64,000 bases of DNA, taken from assembly GCF_039544165.1 (NCBI RefSeq), contig NZ_BAABLD010000002.1, forward strand, positions 186,001 through 250,000, given 5' to 3'. Below the pieces are notes generated by a model. That model saw nothing but the letters and a program-made list of their open reading frames with translations. It did no database searches and was not told the DNA's origin. Both the position numbers and the translations under genes were made by a program. The DNA comes from Viridibacterium curvum (GTDB lineage: Bacteria; Pseudomonadota; Gammaproteobacteria; Burkholderiales; Rhodocyclaceae). Positions 50,537 through 58,530 of this stretch are shown here, in pieces. The first letter of the stretch is position 1; every line of letters starts with the position of its first letter.

Positions 50537-51135
50537 GTGCCGTGCTGCTCATCGCGGGGGCGGATGAAGCGGGGCGTGGGCCTCTGTGTGGGCCTGTTGT
50601 TGCTGCTGCCGTGATTCTTGATCCGGCGCGCCCTATCGCTGGACTTGCGGATTCCAAGAAGCTCTCGGAAGCGGCACGTGATCGGTTAGCTCCGTTGATC
50701 CAGCGGGATGCCTTGGCCTGGGCGATTGCAGAGGCCAGTGTCGAGGAGATCGACCGTCTCAACATCCTTCACGCCAGCATGTTGGCGATGCGGCGTGCCA
50801 TCGAGGCGCTGAGCGTTGTGCCGAACGAGGCGCTCATTGATGGCAACCGCATTCCTCCCGGGTTGAGAATGCCCGCCAGGGCGATTGTCAAAGGGGATGC
50901 CAAGGAGCCCGCCATTTCCGCAGCCTCCATTCTCGCCAAGACGCATCGCGATGCCTTGTTGGTGGCGCTGGACCGCGACTATCCCGAGTACGGCTTTGCC
51001 CAGCACAAGGGCTATCCCACGGCAGCTCATCTGGAAGTGTTGGCACGCCTGGGGGCGACGCCGCACCATCGCCGCAGTTTTGCTCCGGTGCGCGAGGCTC
51101 TCGCGCAGTTGCCTGTTCAGGCCTCGTTGCTGTGA
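50533..51135 (+). CDS. rnhB: Ribonuclease HII
   Basis: 200 residues. Catalytic carboxylates are in IAGADEAGRGPLCGPVVAAA (Asp and Glu) and in the YLALIDG-like segment NEALIDGNRIPP; also VKGDAKEPAISAASILAKTH. It removes single ribonucleotides and RNA-DNA hybrids. It follows lpxB as in many betaproteobacteria and is coupled to the methyltransferase gene by a TGATG overlap. Confidence 0.97.
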   Translation: MSAVLLIAGADEAGRGPLCGPVVAAAVILDPARPIAGLADSKKLSEAARDRLAPLIQRDALAWAIAEASVEEIDRLNILHASMLAMRRAIEALSVVPNEALIDGNRIPPGLRMPARAIVKGDAKEPAISAASILAKTHRDALLVALDRDYPEYGFAQHKGYPTAAHLEVLARLGATPHHRRSFAPVREALAQLPVQASLL

Positions 51136-51920
51136 TGAAGCTCATCCAGTCTCGCGACAATCCGACTTTCAAACACCTGCGCGCCCTGGTCGAGGAGTCC
51201 CGTTACCGGCGCGAGCAAGGCCGGACCGTGCTTGATGGCGCCCATCTCATCAAGGCCGCCAGTGCCGCGGGCGTTGTTTTTCACCGTGTTGTGGTCACCG
51301 CCAAGGCAATGCGGCAGCAGGAGGTGCAGCGAATCGTCGAGGGCGGCTTGCCCTCGCGATGTGAGTTGCTTGAGGTCTCAGAGACCTTGCTGCGTCAGAT
51401 CAGTCCAGTCGATACGCCAGCGGGCATCGCTGCAGAAATCGAGATTCCACGTCACTCGCCGGTCAATGTGTGCGGCGACGTGTTAATGCTGGAAGCCGTT
51501 CAGGATGCGGGCAACCTTGGTACTTTGCTACGAACAGCGGCGGCTGCCGGTGTTGGGCGCGTTGTGCTCAGCGCACAGTGTGCGCAGGCATGGTCACCCA
51601 AAGTCCTGCGTGCCGGAATGGGCGGGCACTTTGCACTCCACATTACTGAGGGAGCCGACCTGACAGGTGAATTGTCCACTTGGCAAGGCCCCGTGCTGGC
51701 TACTGCGCTGACAATAGACGCCGTAGACCTTTACGCCACTGACTTGCGAGCCCCCGCAGTCTGGCTGTTCGGTTCGGAGGGGCAGGGCTTGAGCGCTGCC
51801 ATGCTGCAACGTGCAACGCAGCGTGTGCGCATACCCATGCCGGGCGGCACAGAGTCCCTGAATGTTGCCGCCGCCGCCGCTGTCTGCCTGTTCGAACAAC
51901 TCCGTCAGCGTCGTATTTGA
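51135..51920 (+). CDS. TrmH/SpoU-family RNA 2'-O-methyltransferase
   Basis: 261 residues from ATG at 51135 (a GTG one codon earlier is possible). An N-terminal L30e-like substrate domain (KLIQSRDNPTFKHLRALVEE) is followed by the knotted SPOUT domain with motifs QDAGNLGTLLRTAAAAGVGR, AVWLFGSEGQGLSAAML and VRIPMPGGTESLNVAAAAAV. It transfers a methyl group from S-adenosylmethionine to a ribose in rRNA or tRNA; target not determinable. It ends the 15-kb plus-strand gene run. Confidence 0.94.
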   Translation: MKLIQSRDNPTFKHLRALVEESRYRREQGRTVLDGAHLIKAASAAGVVFHRVVVTAKAMRQQEVQRIVEGGLPSRCELLEVSETLLRQISPVDTPAGIAAEIEIPRHSPVNVCGDVLMLEAVQDAGNLGTLLRTAAAAGVGRVVLSAQCAQAWSPKVLRAGMGGHFALHITEGADLTGELSTWQGPVLATALTIDAVDLYATDLRAPAVWLFGSEGQGLSAAMLQRATQRVRIPMPGGTESLNVAAAAAVCLFEQLRQRRI

Positions 51921-51976
51921 TCTATATCCAGAAACCTTGTCGTGGTTTTCCCTAGGCTACGGACAAGGAGTGTTGT

Positions 51977-52813
51977 ATGGATATCGAGCCAATCGAGAAA
52001 GTCGCCAGGGCTGGCGTGAGCAAAGCGGCACTGATGGTGAATGATCTGCCTCGCTACATATTGCGTTGCGTGCTGGCAGGTTTGTATCTGTCGATTGTGG
52101 TGCTGGTGTATTGGTGCCTCATCGAAAACCTGCACGGCAGTCCGTTCGGCAAAGTGCTCGCGTCTGCGTTTTTCGGTGTTGGGCTGTCGGTGATTGTTTT
52201 CACCCAGTCCGAGCTGTTTACCAGCAACAACATGTATCTGGCTGTCTCCTCTGCGGGTGGTCGAACCCTCTGGCGTCAGGCCTGGTGGCTGTGGGGCATT
52301 TGCTGGGTGGGGAATCTCATCGGCGCTTTGCTGTTGTGTGTGTTACTGGTCGGGGCGGGCGTGCTCGCCGAGTTGCCGGCCAGCCATGCCTTGCATGCGG
52401 GCGCCCTGCACAAGGCACATCAAGGAGCGCTTGCGATATTCAGCAAGGGAATTCTAGCCAACTGGGTTGTCTGTCTTGCCGTCTGGGTGGCGATGCGGGT
52501 GAAGGAAGATCTCACCAGGATTGTGGTGATGATTCTCGTGGTTTTCATCTTCCTGTATCTGGGGTTTGAGCACTCCATTGCCAATATGGGGACTTTCTCG
52601 ATGTCCATGCTTGGACAGGGCACCCTGACGCTTGGGGATGCTGTGTTCAATCTCTTGTTCAGTACGCTTGGCAATATCGTTGGTGGTGCTGTCTTCGTCG
52701 GGCTGGCTTACCAGTTCCTCGAAGCGCCGAAGGCGTCTGACACAGCCAGTCGGGCGACTGTCACTGAAGCTGCGGGCGAGCCGCAAGGGCCGTTGATACG
52801 GCAAACTCGCTGA
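51977..52813 (+). CDS. Formate/nitrite transporter family channel (FocA/NirC type)
   Basis: 278 residues with six or seven hydrophobic segments. FNT hallmarks: SELFTSNNMYLAVSSAGGR (loop after the second helix), KGILANWVVCLAVWVAMRVK, and YLGFEHSIANMG, with the conserved central His in EHSIANM. These pentameric channels pass formate, nitrite, hydrosulfide or lactate. No pflB, fdh, nirB or cys genes lie nearby, so the substrate cannot be inferred. The N-terminal segment RAGVSKAALMVNDLPRYILR is family-like. Ribosome-binding site AAGGAG; a 56-base gap follows the methyltransferase. Convergent with smpB. Confidence 0.92.
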   Translation: MDIEPIEKVARAGVSKAALMVNDLPRYILRCVLAGLYLSIVVLVYWCLIENLHGSPFGKVLASAFFGVGLSVIVFTQSELFTSNNMYLAVSSAGGRTLWRQAWWLWGICWVGNLIGALLLCVLLVGAGVLAELPASHALHAGALHKAHQGALAIFSKGILANWVVCLAVWVAMRVKEDLTRIVVMILVVFIFLYLGFEHSIANMGTFSMSMLGQGTLTLGDAVFNLLFSTLGNIVGGAVFVGLAYQFLEAPKASDTASRATVTEAAGEPQGPLIRQTR

Positions 52814-52822
52814 GACCCAGAT

Positions 52823-53272
52823 TCATCGAGTCTTGTCGCGGACCAGACGTTGCTTCTCGCGCTCCCAGTCGCGCTGCTTCTCGGTCTCGCGCTTGTCGTA
52901 TTGTTTTTTACCCTTGGCGAGGCCGACTTCCATCTTGATGCGGCCGCGCGTGTAGTGCAGGTCCAGCGGAACAAGCGTGTAGCCCGCACGCTCCACCCGG
53001 CCGATGAGTTTGGCGATCTCGCCCGCATTCAGCAGCAGCTTGCGCGTTCGCACAGGATCCGGATTGACGTGTTTCGAGGCCTCCGGCAGCGCACTGATGT
53101 GCATGCCGATGACTACGACCTCCTCGCCGCGCAGAATCACATAGGCCTCCTTGATCTGCACACGCCCAGCGCGGATCGCCTTGACCTCCCAGCCTTCGAG
53201 GATCAGACCGGCTTCGTATTTCTCCTCGATGAAGTAGTCGTGGAAGGCCTTGCGGTTATCGATGATGCTCAT
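52823..53272 (-). CDS. smpB: SsrA-binding protein SmpB
   Basis: 149 residues. tmRNA-binding protein for trans-translation: IIDNRKAFHDYFIEEKYEAG, LEGWEVKAIRAGRVQIKEAY, NPDPVRTRKLLLNAGEI and KMEVGLAKGKKQYDKRETEK with the basic C-terminal tail that mimics the anticodon arm. The ssrA RNA gene is not in this window. It is divergent from ratA, the usual betaproteobacterial smpB/ratA layout. Confidence 0.97.
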   Translation of the reverse strand: MSIIDNRKAFHDYFIEEKYEAGLILEGWEVKAIRAGRVQIKEAYVILRGEEVVVIGMHISALPEASKHVNPDPVRTRKLLLNAGEIAKLIGRVERAGYTLVPLDLHYTRGRIKMEVGLAKGKKQYDKRETEKQRDWEREKQRLVRDKTR

Positions 53273-53370
53273 GCGGAGAAGGGCTACCGGGCGGGAAAAG
53301 GAAGAAAGAGGCTACGCGGGCTTGCGCTAGAATCGCGATTTTAGCAGCGCAGCGTCCGCCCTTACTCCCG

Positions 53371-53814
53371 ATGGCTTCCGAAGTCCGCAAAGTCGTCCTC
53401 ATCGAGCATTCCGCACAGCGCATGTTTGCACTGGTCGATGGTGTCGAGGACTATCCCGCGTTCCTGCCCTGGTGCGGCGGCGGCGAAGTGCTTGAGCGTA
53501 CTGATAGCCTCACCACGGCCGTTCTGCACGTCAATTACCACGGCATTCGCACGCACTTTTCCACCCGGAACGAAAAGGTGTTTCCCGGCAGCATGCGGCT
53601 TAACCTCGTTGAGGGTCCGTTCAAGCATCTTGAGGGAGAGTGGTTGTTCAAGGCGCTAGGCAACGCAGCCTGCAAGATCGAATTCAACCTGCGCTACGAG
53701 TTCTCCAGCAAGCTGCTGGAGAAGGCGCTGGGTCCGGTCTTCAATCACATTGCCAATACCTTCGTCGAAGCATTCGTCCGGCGTGCCAACCAGCTCCAGC
53801 AGGAGAAACCATGA
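53371..53814 (+). CDS. ratA: RatA-like START-domain protein (ubiquinone-binding Coq10 family)
   Basis: 147 residues of the SRPBCC/START fold: VVLIEHSAQRMFALVDGVED, YPAFLPWCGGGEVLERTDSL and ALGNAACKIEFNLRYEFSSK are typical. E. coli RatA was described as inhibiting 70S subunit association, while homologues bind ubiquinone; the real role here is open. A TAGAATCG -10-like element lies at 53328. It overlaps the next gene as ATGA, the conserved ratA-ratB pair, and faces smpB. Confidence 0.93.
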   Translation: MASEVRKVVLIEHSAQRMFALVDGVEDYPAFLPWCGGGEVLERTDSLTTAVLHVNYHGIRTHFSTRNEKVFPGSMRLNLVEGPFKHLEGEWLFKALGNAACKIEFNLRYEFSSKLLEKALGPVFNHIANTFVEAFVRRANQLQQEKP

Positions 53815-54131
53815 GCGAGCAGCAGATCCAGGTTGACGTCTGTTACGCCTTGCCCGGCAAGCAGGAGCTGGTGTCACTGACTTTGCCTGCCGGCAGCACC
53901 GCCCAGACCGCCATCGAAGCCTCGGGGCTGCTGTCGCGTTATCCCGAGATTGACCTGGAAAAGAACAAGGTCGGCGTCTTCGCCAAACTGGTCAAGCTCG
54001 ACGCTCCTTTGCGCGATCGTGATCGGGTGGAGATCTATCGCCCCTTGATTGCTGACCCCAAGGAAGTCCGCCGCAAGCGTGCGGAAGAGGGCAAGGTCAT
54101 GAAAAAAGGCGGCGGCACGCTCGAGGCGTAA
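53811..54131 (+). CDS. rnfH: RnfH/RatB-family ubiquitin-like protein
   Basis: 106 residues from ATG at 53811. Beta-grasp fold with QIQVDVCYALPGKQELVSL, ASGLLSRYPEIDLEKNKVGV and the family signature LRDRDRVEIYRPLIADPKEV followed by RRKRAEEGK. Function is unknown despite strict pairing with ratA. Its last codons form part of a minus-strand terminator. Confidence 0.93.
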   Translation: MSEQQIQVDVCYALPGKQELVSLTLPAGSTAQTAIEASGLLSRYPEIDLEKNKVGVFAKLVKLDAPLRDRDRVEIYRPLIADPKEVRRKRAEEGKVMKKGGGTLEA

Positions 54132-54141
54132 ACCGCCGCCC
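54103..54141 (-). terminator. Intrinsic terminator of the DUF4124 gene, inside the rnfH 3' end
   Basis: On the minus strand GGCGGCGG pairs with CCGCCGCC over a 17-base loop and is followed by six T residues. The signal lies 15-50 bases after the DUF4124 stop, and its T run is formed by the Lys-Lys codons near the end of rnfH on the other strand. Confidence 0.7.
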
Positions 54142-54155
54142 TCTGGCGGAGGTGC

Positions 54156-54713
54156 TCAGTTGCAGTCGCGGGCGATCTGGGCGCGGACGCGCTCGGCTTC
54201 GCGTGCCATCTGTTCGTCCTCCATGAAGACGCGTTCGCCGTTGGCGTCCAGCTTTGCCACGCGGCCACCCTTCTGAAGCATGGCCAGATTGCCGCGCAAG
54301 CTTTCGCAATGGCGGCGCTTCTCGTCAGCCTTGTCAGCCTCCGCCTTGCGTTTCGCCTCTGCCTCCTTGTCCGCAGCCTGCTTCTGCTTGTATTCCAGAT
54401 CACGTTCCTGCCAGGTCTTCGGGCCGGACTGGGATGCCGCTGGCGAGGACTGTCCAGCGGCAGACTTGTCGCCGCTTGCCGCTTTTTCCTTGTCTCCGCC
54501 ACTCGCTGTGCTGGACTTGCTGCTGTCTGAGGGCGGGCCCGGGCGGGCTGCCGGCTTGTTCGTGACCTGCGTCTTGCTGTCAGGCGGAGGTTGGTCCGAG
54601 TAATGCGTGCGCCCGTTCGCGTCTTTCCATGAATAGATCTGCGCCACCACGCCTTGCATGGCGAGCAGGCTGGCTATTGCGACGGAGGAAACGAGCAGTC
54701 TGTGCAGGGACAT
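54156..54713 (-). CDS. DUF4124 exported protein
   Basis: 185 residues from ATG at 54713. Signal peptide about 1-24 (SLLAMQGVVAQ), then a DUF4124 domain (IYSWKDANGRTHYSDQPPPD), a low-complexity Ser/Lys/Ala/Gly linker (about 55-100), and a charged helical C-terminal part (about 100-185) with YKQKQAADKEAEAKRKAEAD, likely a coiled coil. DUF4124 proteins are frequent in beta- and gammaproteobacterial envelopes; function unknown. It is divergent from guaB. Confidence 0.85.
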   Translation of the reverse strand: MSLHRLLVSSVAIASLLAMQGVVAQIYSWKDANGRTHYSDQPPPDSKTQVTNKPAARPGPPSDSSKSSTASGGDKEKAASGDKSAAGQSSPAASQSGPKTWQERDLEYKQKQAADKEAEAKRKAEADKADEKRRHCESLRGNLAMLQKGGRVAKLDANGERVFMEDEQMAREAERVRAQIARDCN

Positions 54714-54767
54714 CGTGGGGGCTCCTGGCGGAAATGTGGCGTCGATACTGGGCTGCCGGGGGTATTT

Positions 54768-54796
54768 TTGCCAGAGGCGGCTGACGAACGTATAAT
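54768..54796 (+). promoter_or_regulatory. Predicted sigma-70 promoter of guaB
   Basis: TTGCCA at 54768-54773 and a perfect TATAAT at 54791-54796 with a 17-base spacer. The predicted transcript start is near 54804, about 22 bases before the guaB ATG, so the leader is very short. This is the closest match to the sigma-70 consensus noticed in the window. Confidence 0.85.
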
Positions 54797-54825
54797 GCGC
54801 CTTTGCAAGAGTGAGGATTATAGAC

Positions 54826-56286
54826 ATGCGTTTGATCCAGAAGGCGCTGACGTTCGACGACGTCCTGCTGGTTCCCGCCCACTCCGACGTGATGCCGCGA
54901 GACGTCAGTCTCGCCACCCGGCTCACGCGCAACATCCAGCTGAATATTCCCCTAGTGTCTGCCGCCATGGATACGGTGACCGAGTCGCGTCTAGCCATTG
55001 CGCTGGCGCAAGAGGGCGGTATCGGCATCATCCACAAGAATCTCAATCCCAGGCAGCAGGCGCAGGAAGTGGCCCGCGTCAAACGCTTCGAGTCCGGTGT
55101 CCTGCGCGATCCGATCACGATTCCGCCGACACTGACTGTGCGTGAAGTGCAGGCGCTGACGCGCCAGCACCGGATTTCGGGTCTGCCTGTACTGGATGGC
55201 AAGAAGGTTGTGGGCATCGTCACCAACCGTGATTTGCGGTTCGAGGCCAATCTCGACCAACCCGTGTCGGCCATCATGACGCCTCGCGAGCGTCTGGTGA
55301 CGGTGCGGGAAGGCGCGTCGCTGGAAGAAGCAAAAACCCTGATGCACAAGCATCGCCTGGAGCGCGTGCTGGTGCTCAAGGAAAATGGCGAGCTCTATGG
55401 GCTGATCACCGTCAAGGACATCCAGAAGTCGACGGAACACCCGTTTGCGGCCAAGGACACCCATGGGCGTCTGCGCGTTGGCGCAGCTGTTGGCGTTGGC
55501 GCCGGTACCGAAGAGCGCTGCGAAATGCTGGTGGATGCCGGTGTGGATGTGATCGTCGTCGATACGGCCCATGGCCATTCGAAGGGCGTGCTGGACCGAG
55601 TGCAGTGGGTCAAGAAGAACTTCCCGCAGGTCGATGTGATCGGCGGCAACATTGCAACAGGGGCTGCCGCCCACGCCCTCGTGGACCACGGCGCTGACGG
55701 CGTGAAGGTGGGGATAGGTCCGGGTTCAATCTGCACCACTCGTATCGTGGCCGGTGTCGGCGTGCCGCAGATTACGGCCATCGACAACGTCGCGACCGCA
55801 CTGGTTGGCACGGGCGTGCCGATGATTGCCGACGGCGGTATCCGTTACTCGGGCGATATCGCCAAGGCGATTGCTGCAGGCGCCAACTGCGTGATGCTGG
55901 GTGGCCTGTTTGCAGGCACCGAAGAGGCTCCGGGCGAAACGGTGTTGTTCCAGGGCCGCTCTTACAAGTCTTACCGCGGCATGGGCTCGCTCGGTGCGAT
56001 GGAGAAGGGCTCGGCTGATCGTTACTTCCAGGATGCTGAGAACAACGCGGACAAGCTGGTGCCCGAAGGCATTGAAGGTCGCGTGGCCTACAAGGGCCCG
56101 GTGGGTGCCGTCATTCACCAGCTCTGCGGTGGTGTGCGTGCCTCCATGGGCTACGTGGGCTGCCCGAGCATCGACATCATGCACAGCAAGGCTGAGTTCG
56201 TGGAAATCACTTCAGCTGGCATTCGCGAGTCGCACGTGCACGATGTGCAGATCACCAAAGAAGCACCCAACTACCACCAAGAGTGA
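54826..56286 (+). CDS. guaB: Inosine-5'-monophosphate dehydrogenase
   Basis: 486 residues from ATG at 54826 (MRLIQKALTFDDVLLVPAHS); GTGAGGA upstream is the ribosome-binding site. TIM barrel with a two-CBS-domain insert (about 95-205), catalytic cysteine in GPGSICTTRIVAGVG (Cys303), DGGIRYSGDIAKAIAAGANC and the flap YRGMGSLGAMEKGSADRYFQ. It oxidises IMP to XMP, the committed step of guanine nucleotide synthesis. guaA, which uses XMP, follows after 90 bases. Confidence 0.98.
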   Translation: MRLIQKALTFDDVLLVPAHSDVMPRDVSLATRLTRNIQLNIPLVSAAMDTVTESRLAIALAQEGGIGIIHKNLNPRQQAQEVARVKRFESGVLRDPITIPPTLTVREVQALTRQHRISGLPVLDGKKVVGIVTNRDLRFEANLDQPVSAIMTPRERLVTVREGASLEEAKTLMHKHRLERVLVLKENGELYGLITVKDIQKSTEHPFAAKDTHGRLRVGAAVGVGAGTEERCEMLVDAGVDVIVVDTAHGHSKGVLDRVQWVKKNFPQVDVIGGNIATGAAAHALVDHGADGVKVGIGPGSICTTRIVAGVGVPQITAIDNVATALVGTGVPMIADGGIRYSGDIAKAIAAGANCVMLGGLFAGTEEAPGETVLFQGRSYKSYRGMGSLGAMEKGSADRYFQDAENNADKLVPEGIEGRVAYKGPVGAVIHQLCGGVRASMGYVGCPSIDIMHSKAEFVEITSAGIRESHVHDVQITKEAPNYHQE

Positions 56287-56376
56287 TGAGTGAGGAGTGT
56301 TGAGTGAGGAGGCGCCGAGTGCGCCTCTTCGCTTTTGCTCCGCTCTCCTTACTCCTTACCCCTCACGGTTTTCAAA
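56287..56376 (+). other. guaB-guaA spacer with GAGTGAGGAG-type repeats and a hairpin
   Basis: The 90-base spacer holds GATGAGTGAGGAGTG and GAGTGAGGAG in tandem (56284-56310), a hairpin GAGGCGC / GCGCCTC (56309-56327), and the pyrimidine-rich counterpart CTCCTTACTCCTTACCCCTC near 56346-56365 that is partly complementary to the repeats. A longer stem joining both halves is possible. The T content after the short hairpin is low, so termination is uncertain. Confidence 0.5.
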
Positions 56377-57981
56377 ATGCACGACAAGATCCTCGTCCTC
56401 GATTTCGGCTCACAGGTCACCCAGCTCATCGCGCGTCGTGTGCGTGAAGCGAATGTGTATTGCGAGATCCACCCGAACGACGTGTCGGACGACTTCATCC
56501 GCAGCTTCGCGCCCAAGGGCATCATCCTGTCGGGCAGCCACGCGTCGACCTACGAAGACCACGAGCTGCGCGCGCCGCAGGCCGTGTGGGATCTGGGTGT
56601 GCCTGTGCTGGGCATCTGCTACGGCATGCAGACCATGGCCGTGCAGCTCGGTGGCGAGGTGAGCTGGAGCGACACGCGTGAATTCGGTTATGCCGAAGTT
56701 CGCGCACACGGCCATACGAAGTTGCTGCAGGACATCCAGGACTTCGCTACGGCTGAAGGCCACGGCATGCTCAAGGTGTGGATGAGCCACGGCGACAAGG
56801 TCACAGCCTTGCCGTCAGGATTCAAGCTGATGGCCTCGACGCCCAGCTGTCCCATCGCCGGCATGGCGAACGAAGACAAACGCTACTACGCCGTGCAGTT
56901 CCACCCGGAAGTGACGCACACGGTGCAAGGTGCAGCGATCTTCACGCGCTTCGTGCGCGAGATTTGCGGTTGCGCCGGTGACTGGATCATGGGCGACTAC
57001 ATTGCGGAGGCCGTCGCGAAGATCCGTGAGCAGGTGGGCGATGAAGAAGTGATCCTCGGCCTCTCCGGCGGTGTGGATTCTTCCGTCGCGGCCGCGCTGA
57101 TCCACCGCGCGATCGGTGACCAGCTCACCTGCGTGTTCGTTGACCACGGTCTGCTGCGCCTCAACGAAGGCGACATGGTCATGGAAATGTTCGCCGGCAA
57201 GCTGCACGCCAAGGTGATCCGTGTCGATGCCAGCGATTTGTTCATGGGTGAGCTCGCTGGCGTCAGTGATCCAGAACAGAAGCGCAAGATCATCGGCCGC
57301 CTGTTCGTCGACGTTTTCAAGTCCGAAGCCGAAAAGCTCAAGCAGAGCGGGCAAGGACACAAAGGTGCGACCTTCCTCGCTCAAGGCACGATCTATCCGG
57401 ACGTGGTCGAAAGCGGCGGCACCAAGACAAAGAAAGCGACGACCATCAAGAGTCACCACAACGTCGGTGGCCTGCCCGAGCAACTGGGCCTCAAGCTGCT
57501 GGAGCCGCTGCGCGAGCTGTTCAAGGATGAAGTGCGCGAGCTGGGTGTGGCGCTGGGCCTGCCGCATGGCATGGTCTACCGCCATCCGTTCCCTGGGCCG
57601 GGCCTCGGCGTGCGCATTCTCGGTGACGTGAAGATGGAGTACGCCAACCTGTTGCGTCGTGCTGATGCGATCTTCATCGAAGAACTGCGCAAATGCGTCG
57701 ACGCGGCCACCGGCAAGAGCTGGTACGACTTGACCAGCCAGGCCTTTGTCGTGTTCCTGCCGGTCAAGAGCGTCGGCGTGATGGGCGACGGCCGCACCTA
57801 CGATTATGTGGTGGCCCTGCGCGCTGTGCAGACGCAGGACTTCATGACGGCTCACTGGGCGCATCTGCCGTACGAGCTGCTCGGCAAGGTCAGCAACCGC
57901 ATCATTAACGAAGTGCGCGGCATCAACCGTGTGGTCTATGACGTCTCCGGCAAGCCGCCGGCAACGATCGAGTGGGAGTAA
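56377..57981 (+). CDS. guaA: GMP synthase, glutamine-hydrolysing
   Basis: 534 residues from ATG at 56377 (MHDKILVLDFGSQVTQLIAR). Class I glutamine amidotransferase domain with the nucleophile in GICYGMQTMAVQLGG (Cys about 82) and His/Glu in VQFHPEVTHT; the ATP pyrophosphatase domain with LGLSGGVDSSVAAALIHRAI (about 231-237); and the dimerisation domain near the end (TIEWE terminus). It turns XMP into GMP. The frame extends upstream to 56335 in the spacer without family similarity. Confidence 0.98.
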   Translation: MHDKILVLDFGSQVTQLIARRVREANVYCEIHPNDVSDDFIRSFAPKGIILSGSHASTYEDHELRAPQAVWDLGVPVLGICYGMQTMAVQLGGEVSWSDTREFGYAEVRAHGHTKLLQDIQDFATAEGHGMLKVWMSHGDKVTALPSGFKLMASTPSCPIAGMANEDKRYYAVQFHPEVTHTVQGAAIFTRFVREICGCAGDWIMGDYIAEAVAKIREQVGDEEVILGLSGGVDSSVAAALIHRAIGDQLTCVFVDHGLLRLNEGDMVMEMFAGKLHAKVIRVDASDLFMGELAGVSDPEQKRKIIGRLFVDVFKSEAEKLKQSGQGHKGATFLAQGTIYPDVVESGGTKTKKATTIKSHHNVGGLPEQLGLKLLEPLRELFKDEVRELGVALGLPHGMVYRHPFPGPGLGVRILGDVKMEYANLLRRADAIFIEELRKCVDAATGKSWYDLTSQAFVVFLPVKSVGVMGDGRTYDYVVALRAVQTQDFMTAHWAHLPYELLGKVSNRIINEVRGINRVVYDVSGKPPATIEWE

Positions 57982-57985
57982 GCCG

Positions 57986-58456
57986 GTGAGCCCGCAGGAC
58001 GAAGCCTTCATGCGCGAAGCCCTCGCGCTGGCGCGTGAAGCGGGCAGCCTCGACGAAGTGCCGGTCGGCGCCGTTGTTGTGCTCGAGGGCCGGATCGTCG
58101 GCCGTGGCTTCAATCAGCCCATCCTGCGGCATGACCCCACGGCGCACGCCGAGGTGATGGCGCTGCGCGATGCGGCGCGCAATATCGGCAACTATCGCCT
58201 GCCGGGGTGTTCCCTCTATGTCACGCTGGAGCCCTGCCTGATGTGCAGCGGCGCCATCATGCATGCGCGCGTGGCGCAGGTCGTGTTCGGCGCGACCGAC
58301 CCCAAGACCGGTGTGGCGGGGAGCGTGCTGGACGTCTATGCGGAAGCGCGCCTCAATCACCACGCCAGCATCACTGGCGGTGTGCTGGCCGAGGAATGCG
58401 GCCAGTTATTGTCGAGCTTCTTCGCCGCGCGTCGCCAGAAACCCCTGTTGGCCTGA
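57986..58456 (+). CDS. tadA: tRNA-specific adenosine deaminase
   Basis: 156 residues from GTG at 57986, four bases after guaA; ATG at 58010 would remove the first helix start. Zinc deaminase motifs: DPTAHAEVMALRDAARNIGN (HAE) and LYVTLEPCLMCSGAIMHARV (PCLMC). It converts A34 of tRNA-Arg(ACG) to inosine. C-terminal ITGGVLAEECGQLLSSFFAA is typical. No T run or clear terminator follows; a GTCCC-ATC-GGGAC hairpin lies at about 58478-58491. Confidence 0.95.
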   Translation: MSPQDEAFMREALALAREAGSLDEVPVGAVVVLEGRIVGRGFNQPILRHDPTAHAEVMALRDAARNIGNYRLPGCSLYVTLEPCLMCSGAIMHARVAQVVFGATDPKTGVAGSVLDVYAEARLNHHASITGGVLAEECGQLLSSFFAARRQKPLLA

Positions 58457-58530
58457 AACCCTTCGTTGTGTCCGGTCCCATCGGGACTCAGGCGGCCCGT
58501 CAGGCGGAGCGCGGTGTAAGCTAATGGCCC

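Noticed and set aside
51921..51976. CTTGTC ... GACAAG pairing as a terminator after the SpoU methyltransferase
   Set aside because: The loop is about 20 bases, the stem is only six pairs, no T run follows, and it overlaps the ribosome-binding site of the FNT gene.
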